Shown here: piece after piece, positions 6,338 through 9,234 of the stretch
Layout of the letters: each line of letters opens with the position of its first letter
Numbering within the stretch: the stretch's first letter is position 1
Assembly (NCBI GenBank): GCA_934294965.1
Contig: CAKRAM010000047.1
Span: forward strand, 1-9,234
Direction: 5' to 3'
DNA: 9,234 nt
Source of the DNA: an uncultured Clostridia bacterium
Lineage (GTDB): Bacteria > Bacillota > Clostridia > Christensenellales > CAG-314
Position numbers and translations under genes: made by a program
The notes under the pieces: generated by a model
Told to the model about the DNA's origin: nothing
The model's input: only the letters and a program-made list of their open reading frames with translations
Databases searched by the model: none

Positions 6338-6352
6338 AGTATAATATATACT
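6338..6352. repeat. AT-only palindrome in the convergent intergenic region
   Basis: AGTATA-ATA-TATACT is a perfect inverted repeat in an AT-rich stretch (6331-6372) between the convergent Mrr-like and feoB genes. It may help end feoB transcription on the minus strand, where the stem is followed by TTTATA. Evidence for any function is weak. Confidence 0.4.
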
Positions 6353-6430
6353 ATAATAAGATAATTTAACCAACAATAATTAGTTGCAACGGCGCATGCA
6401 AATAAATCGGCAAGCGTCGTGTTTTTGAGA

Positions 6431-8302
6431 TTAGACGTTTTTGCAATTGGTCGGATTACTTTTGCAGTCGGCGGCGCAACGTGAGCAATCGTGTCGGCCA
6501 CGGGATTTTCTCACAATCAGCAGTGCCGTTGCAATCGCGCTGGCGAGGATAACGCCAATGCAAAACTTCGGGTGTTTGCTCGTTTGGTATATAGTAAGAC
6601 AAACAACGTATGCCGTTACCGTTTGTATTGCCAATGCTTTTAGGGCATTGCTCTTGCCCGTTTCGGCAAAGCACGCCGCCACGGTTGCGACGCAGGGCAG
6701 CGTGAGCATATTGTATGCAACAAAACAAAATGCCGAAACTTTGCTTATTTCCGCATCGGGCGGCAAAAGTATTTGCAACGCGGAAAGGATTGATTCTTTT
6801 GCCGAAAGTCCGCTCATCGTCGCAACGGTAAACTGCCAACCGAAGCCGTCGGCGTCAAAGCCGATCGGAGTCATAATAGGAGCAATCAGTTTTCCGACCG
6901 TTGCCAAAATGCTTTGCTCGGATGGGACGAAATTCAGCGCAAAGTCAAAACTGCTCGTTAGCCAAATCGCCAGCGAGGCGGCAAAAACCGTGGAGCCGGC
7001 TTTGGACAAAAAGTCTTTTGCGCGTTCGGCAATTTGTCTTGTCACGCTTTTTGCCGACGGCAAGCGGTAGGGCGGCAGTTCGTTTATAAAAAGTTCGTCG
7101 TTGCACTTTTCAAAGGTTCTGAAAACGTATCCCCAAAATATTATTGCCGCAACGCACAATGCGTAAATGCAAAGCGCAAACAGCGCGTTGCCGTCGAACA
7201 CTCTTGCTCCGATTGCGGAAACAACCGCAAGTTTTGCCGAGCAGGGAACAAACGGACACAAAGCGGCGGCGCGTTTGCGTTCTGTGGAGGTGTCGGCTAT
7301 CCTTGCTGCGTATATTGCCGTAACGCTGCACCCCGTTCCCAGCAAAAGAGATACGGCGCTTTTTCCGCCCAATCCTATTTTTTGCAAAACGCCGTCAAAA
7401 ATAACGGCGACGCGTGCCATGTAGCCGACGTCTTCTAAAACCGATATGCAAGCGTACAAAATAATAACTTGCGGCAAAAATCCCACAACAGACATAACTC
7501 CGCCGATTATTCCGTCGCATATAAGACCGCAAAGCCATTTGGGGCAGTTTTGGCAAATCGATTTTGCCGCGGCAATTAGTTGTGGCGTAAAATTTTCTAT
7601 TCCGCTTGTCAGCGATCCGCCGCAGTACTTTCCGCTTGCCAAATAGAATACGCCAAGCATAACAATTGCAAAAATCGGCAGTGCGGCAAACTTGTTCAAA
7701 ACTATTTTGTCTATGCGGTCGGACTTGGCGTTCAGGTTTTGCGGAATGAAAAAGCAATCGGCAATCAACTTTGTAACTTTTGGCAAGTGCGCCTGCGGCG
7801 GGGCGGGCTTTTGATGGCTAACTCCGATGCAATATTTAATCAGTTCTTCCACGCCGACGTTTCGTTTTGCCGATATGGCAAAAAATTTAAGTTTTGTAAG
7901 TTTCCCCAACTGTCGCAAATCTATTTTCACACCGCCTTTTTGCGCCTCGTCCCACATGTTCAGCGCAACTATCGGGCAAACTCCCGTTTGGCAAATTTGT
8001 TGGGCGAGCAAAAGTCCGCCCACCGGATTGCACGCGTCCACAACGCAAACTGCAACGTCAAAATTTTTGCTTGCCAAAAAGTCCGCAGTCACTTGTTCGT
8101 CGGAAGAGCCTCCCAAAACGGTTCTTGCGCCCGGGGTGTCGACTACGACAACCGATTTGTCTTTTTGCAACCTGCCGAATTGCGCCTCAACGGTAACTCC
8201 GCTGCGATTGCCCACTTTCATGTTGCTTGCAGTAAGCAAATTGAATAATGTCGTTTTTCCGCTGTTGGGATTGCCGAACAGGGCGATGGTTCTATTTGTC
8301 AT
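6431..8302 (-). CDS. feoB: FeoB ferrous iron transporter, compact, with Cys-rich C-terminal tail
   Basis: The 623-residue inner-membrane Fe(II) importer has an N-terminal G domain with G1 GNPNSGKT (10-17), a switch region VGNRSGVTVE (30-39), G3 DTPG (55-58), G4 NMWD (115-118) and G5 SAK (144-146). The membrane part has the two FeoB gate motifs: GTGCSVTAIYAAR (322-334, usually GFGCNVPAIMATR) and CPFVPCSAKLAV (349-360), plus GLSAKES (498-504) and LPCVATVAA (535-543). It is shorter than the E. coli protein (about 770 residues). The C-terminus has an extra helix (about 580-597), then a basic stretch and a tail with Cys606, 609, 613 and 620. This recalls the separate small FeoB-associated Cys-rich proteins and suggests a fusion. 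The start has GGAG (complement of 8310-8313) and overlaps feoA by 11 bases. Confidence 0.96.
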   Translation of the reverse strand: MTNRTIALFGNPNSGKTTLFNLLTASNMKVGNRSGVTVEAQFGRLQKDKSVVVVDTPGARTVLGGSSDEQVTADFLASKNFDVAVCVVDACNPVGGLLLAQQICQTGVCPIVALNMWDEAQKGGVKIDLRQLGKLTKLKFFAISAKRNVGVEELIKYCIGVSHQKPAPPQAHLPKVTKLIADCFFIPQNLNAKSDRIDKIVLNKFAALPIFAIVMLGVFYLASGKYCGGSLTSGIENFTPQLIAAAKSICQNCPKWLCGLICDGIIGGVMSVVGFLPQVIILYACISVLEDVGYMARVAVIFDGVLQKIGLGGKSAVSLLLGTGCSVTAIYAARIADTSTERKRAAALCPFVPCSAKLAVVSAIGARVFDGNALFALCIYALCVAAIIFWGYVFRTFEKCNDELFINELPPYRLPSAKSVTRQIAERAKDFLSKAGSTVFAASLAIWLTSSFDFALNFVPSEQSILATVGKLIAPIMTPIGFDADGFGWQFTVATMSGLSAKESILSALQILLPPDAEISKVSAFCFVAYNMLTLPCVATVAACFAETGKSNALKALAIQTVTAYVVCLTIYQTSKHPKFCIGVILASAIATALLIVRKSRGRHDCSRCAADCKSNPTNCKNV

Positions 8303-8567
8303 CGAGCGGCTCCAATTCGACTTTTTCGGCGTCGCGGTTTCGCAAAGAAATTTTGCCGCGGTACAGATAAAATATCGTAATTCCGTTTTGGCGCATAAAC
8401 GGCGTAACCGTCGCCCCGCGGGACAGTCCTATTTGTTCCAGCCGAAGTTTGGCTTCGGAGGACGTACTGACGGAAACGACTTTGTATTTGCCGCCTAAAG
8501 GCGTGTCGCAAAGCGTTGCAAAAAAAGTGCGATAATTGTCAAAAAAAGTATTAAAAACGTTTGACAT
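8292..8567 (-). CDS. feoA: FeoA-like SH3-domain protein
   Basis: The 91-residue cytosolic protein matches FeoA, the small beta-barrel partner that assists FeoB in ferrous iron uptake. The core is TPLGGKYKVVSVSTSSEAKL, then RLEQIGLSRGATVTPFMRQNG (42-62) and a final strand YLYRGKISLRNRDAEKVEL. The 'R-L-x-x-(I/M)-G-(L/F)-x-x-G-x-x-V' pattern and the final 'I-x-L-R' with 'A' are the family signature. It has about 20 extra N-terminal residues (MSNVFNTFFDNYRTFFATLC) compared with typical FeoA of about 75. ATG 8567 is used, with only a modest AAGGG-like site (complement of 8574-8578); a later start is possible. It is the first gene of the feoAB operon, overlapping feoB by 11 bases. Confidence 0.9.
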   Translation of the reverse strand: MSNVFNTFFDNYRTFFATLCDTPLGGKYKVVSVSTSSEAKLRLEQIGLSRGATVTPFMRQNGITIFYLYRGKISLRNRDAEKVELEPLDDK

Positions 8568-8584
8568 AATTTTCCCTTAGTAGT

Positions 8585-8590
8585 ATTATA
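8585..8590 (-). promoter_or_regulatory. Possible -10 element of the feoAB promoter
   Basis: A consensus TATAAT on the minus strand lies 17 bases before the feoA start codon. No convincing -35 stands at 16-18 bp (TGCTTC/GCTTCA at best), so it may need an activator or be fortuitous. Upstream are a small GCATT-TTTT-AATGC hairpin (8612-8625) and a GTCGGCG/CGCCGAC inverted repeat (8647-8653 with 8675-8681). I see no clear Fur or DtxR box. Confidence 0.4.
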
Positions 8591-8726
8591 TGTAGGCTTT
8601 CCGCTTGTGAAGCATTTTTTAATGCCAAAACGAGTTCGACTTTGTGGTCGGCGGACGGTTCTACAACGTAATATCGCCGACAAGGCATAACCGTTTGTTT
8701 CGGTAAATTCGCCACTGCGAACGCCG

Positions 8727-8776
8727 AAAAAGCAGCTGAAAAAAACTTGAAAAAAGTTTGAAAAAGTTGCAAAAAA
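8727..8776 (+). promoter_or_regulatory. Phased A-tracts upstream of the 23S promoter (UP-like, curved DNA)
   Basis: Five A-tracts lie at 8727-8731, 8739-8745, 8750-8755, 8761-8765 and 8771-8776. The last four are centred about 10.5 bp apart, the helical repeat, and the final one ends four bases before the -35. Such phasing produces intrinsic DNA bending, and A-rich DNA just upstream of -35 is typical of UP elements at strong rRNA promoters. Confidence 0.75.
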
Positions 8777-8779
8777 CAG

Positions 8780-8808
8780 TTGACAGCCTATAAGCGTTGT
8801 GGTATTAT
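8780..8808 (+). promoter_or_regulatory. Dedicated promoter of the 23S rRNA gene
   Basis: A perfect -35 TTGACA (8780-8785), a 17-bp spacer and -10 TATTAT (8803-8808) predict a start near 8815, about 210 bases before the mature 23S end. With phased A-tracts upstream and an antitermination-like leader downstream, it has the features of a full rRNA promoter. The 10-bp inverted repeat TGACAGCCTA (8781-8790) and TAGGCTGTCA (8812-8821) brackets it. Confidence 0.9.
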
Positions 8809-8832
8809 TAGTAGGCTGTCAGCAAGGGCAGC

Positions 8833-8870
8833 GCCACTGATGTGGCAGAAAGGAACATTGACAACTGCAT
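8833..8870 (+). promoter_or_regulatory. boxB-like hairpin and boxA-like antitermination leader
   Basis: The hairpin GCCAC-TGAT-GTGGC (8833-8846) is followed nine bases later by CATTGACAACTGCAT (8856-8870). The latter resembles the boxA/leader element of Bacillota rRNA operons (CTTTGAAAACTGAAT, 12 of 15 by eye). The order hairpin then boxA in an rRNA leader is that used for Nus-factor antitermination. Its presence before an isolated 23S indicates a complete rRNA leader rather than a leftover spacer. Confidence 0.65.
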
Positions 8871-8991
8871 ATAACAATATAAAGTTTAGAGTAAAAAATA
8901 TTAATCGAGTGTTAATATGCAAAATCAAACAACGATTTTTGCTGCAATGACGCAGAGTTAATAAGAGTAATTTATTCAAGGATCTAAAATT

Positions 8992-9025
8992 GCTTGCGAA
9001 AGCAAGCGTATCGTAATTATACGAT
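8992..9025 (+). other. Hairpins at the 23S 5' processing region
   Basis: Two perfect hairpins precede and touch the mature 23S end: GCTTGC-GAAA-GCAAGC (8992-9007, GNRA loop) and ATCGTA-ATTA-TACGAT (9010-9025). The second overlaps the predicted 5' end at 9023, so it would have to be opened or cut during maturation, or it competes with the usual 5'/3' flanking stem, whose other side lies outside the window. Confidence 0.55.
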
Positions 9026-9234
9026 CAAGCTACGAAGAGCGTATGGAGGATGCCTTGGCACTAAGCGCCGAAGAAGGACGTGACAAGCTGCGATAAGCTA
9101 CGGGGACCTGCAAATAAGTGTTGATCCGTAGATTTCCGAATGAGGAAACTCACTATGTTGAAGACATAGTATCTTTACACAAATCAAATAGTGTACTGAG
9201 GGGAACCCGGTGAACTGAAACATCTCATTAACCG
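9023..9234 (+). rRNA. 23S ribosomal RNA, 5' end (partial)
   Basis: The first roughly 210 bases of the large-subunit rRNA are recognisable from GATCAAGCTACGAAGAGCG, GGATGCCTTGGCAC, GAAGGACGTGACAAGCTGCG, GATTTCCGAATG and GGGGAACCCGGTGAACTGAA. It continues past the window. The 5' end is placed by analogy (GGTCAAG in other Bacillota) and is uncertain by several bases. Position 24 onwards reads GGAGGATGCC where most bacteria have GGTGGATGCC. Confidence 0.97.

Noticed and set aside
7580..8498. Long plus-strand frames opposite feoAB
   Set aside because: They are antisense shadows of clearly conserved FeoA and FeoB and have no family pattern of their own.
8531..8625. A Fur or DtxR operator in front of feoAB
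   Set aside because: I found no match close to GATAATGATAATCATTATC or to the DtxR/IdeR-type palindrome. Only short generic AT-rich repeats are present.
8551..8772. Minus-strand 73-codon frame upstream of feoA
   Set aside because: It starts with TTG inside the A-tracts of the 23S promoter, has no ribosome binding site and overlaps the feoA start out of frame. Its composition follows the A-tract DNA.
8858..8886. Second TTGACA as another 23S promoter
   Set aside because: No good -10 lies at 16-18 bp (TAAAGT at best). The TTGACA is better explained as part of the boxA-like CATTGACAACTGCAT.

Overview
The window runs from the 3' end of a 16S rRNA gene (1-116) to the 5' end of a 23S rRNA gene (from about 9023), both on the + strand. 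About 8.9 kb of protein-coding DNA lies between them. The 16S tail with its CACCTCCTTT anti-Shine-Dalgarno, the 23S start, the strong GGAGG-type ribosome binding sites, the TTGACA/TATAAT promoters and the AT-leaning coding sequence suggest a Bacillota (Clostridia-like) bacterium using the standard code. I cannot place it more finely.

The central observation is that the 16S and 23S genes are not co-transcribed. The 16S is followed by two small hairpins and then two tandem intrinsic terminators (260-286 and 291-336). The 23S has its own transcription unit start: a ladder of A-tracts at helical spacing, a TTGACA-17-TATTAT promoter (8780-8808), a hairpin plus boxA-like antitermination leader (8833-8870) and processing-type hairpins before the mature 5' end. 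No tRNA is seen in the spacer, and the genes between the two rRNAs lie on both strands.

Layout: (1) 337-898 has no gene but carries an inverted pair of a roughly 50-bp palindromic repeat whose stems differ by compensatory changes. (2) 974-1870 (+) is an unrecognised protein with three C-terminal membrane helices, with its own promoter and terminator. (3) 2271-4363 (-) is an operon encoding a TetR-family regulator, an ABC ATPase and an ABC-2 permease, with a palindromic operator over the predicted start site. (4) 4672-5445 (+) is a short-chain dehydrogenase. (5) 5525-6226 (+) is a two-helix membrane protein with an Mrr-like endonuclease fold whose catalytic QxK positions are replaced. (6) 6431-8567 (-) is feoA-feoB for ferrous iron uptake, with a compact FeoB ending in a membrane helix and Cys-rich tail. 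(7) The 23S promoter, leader and gene close the window.

The genes form independent units: a self-regulated export system, an iron importer, single enzymes or membrane proteins, and two rRNA units that must be balanced in trans. I see no CRISPR array, insertion sequence or integrase.
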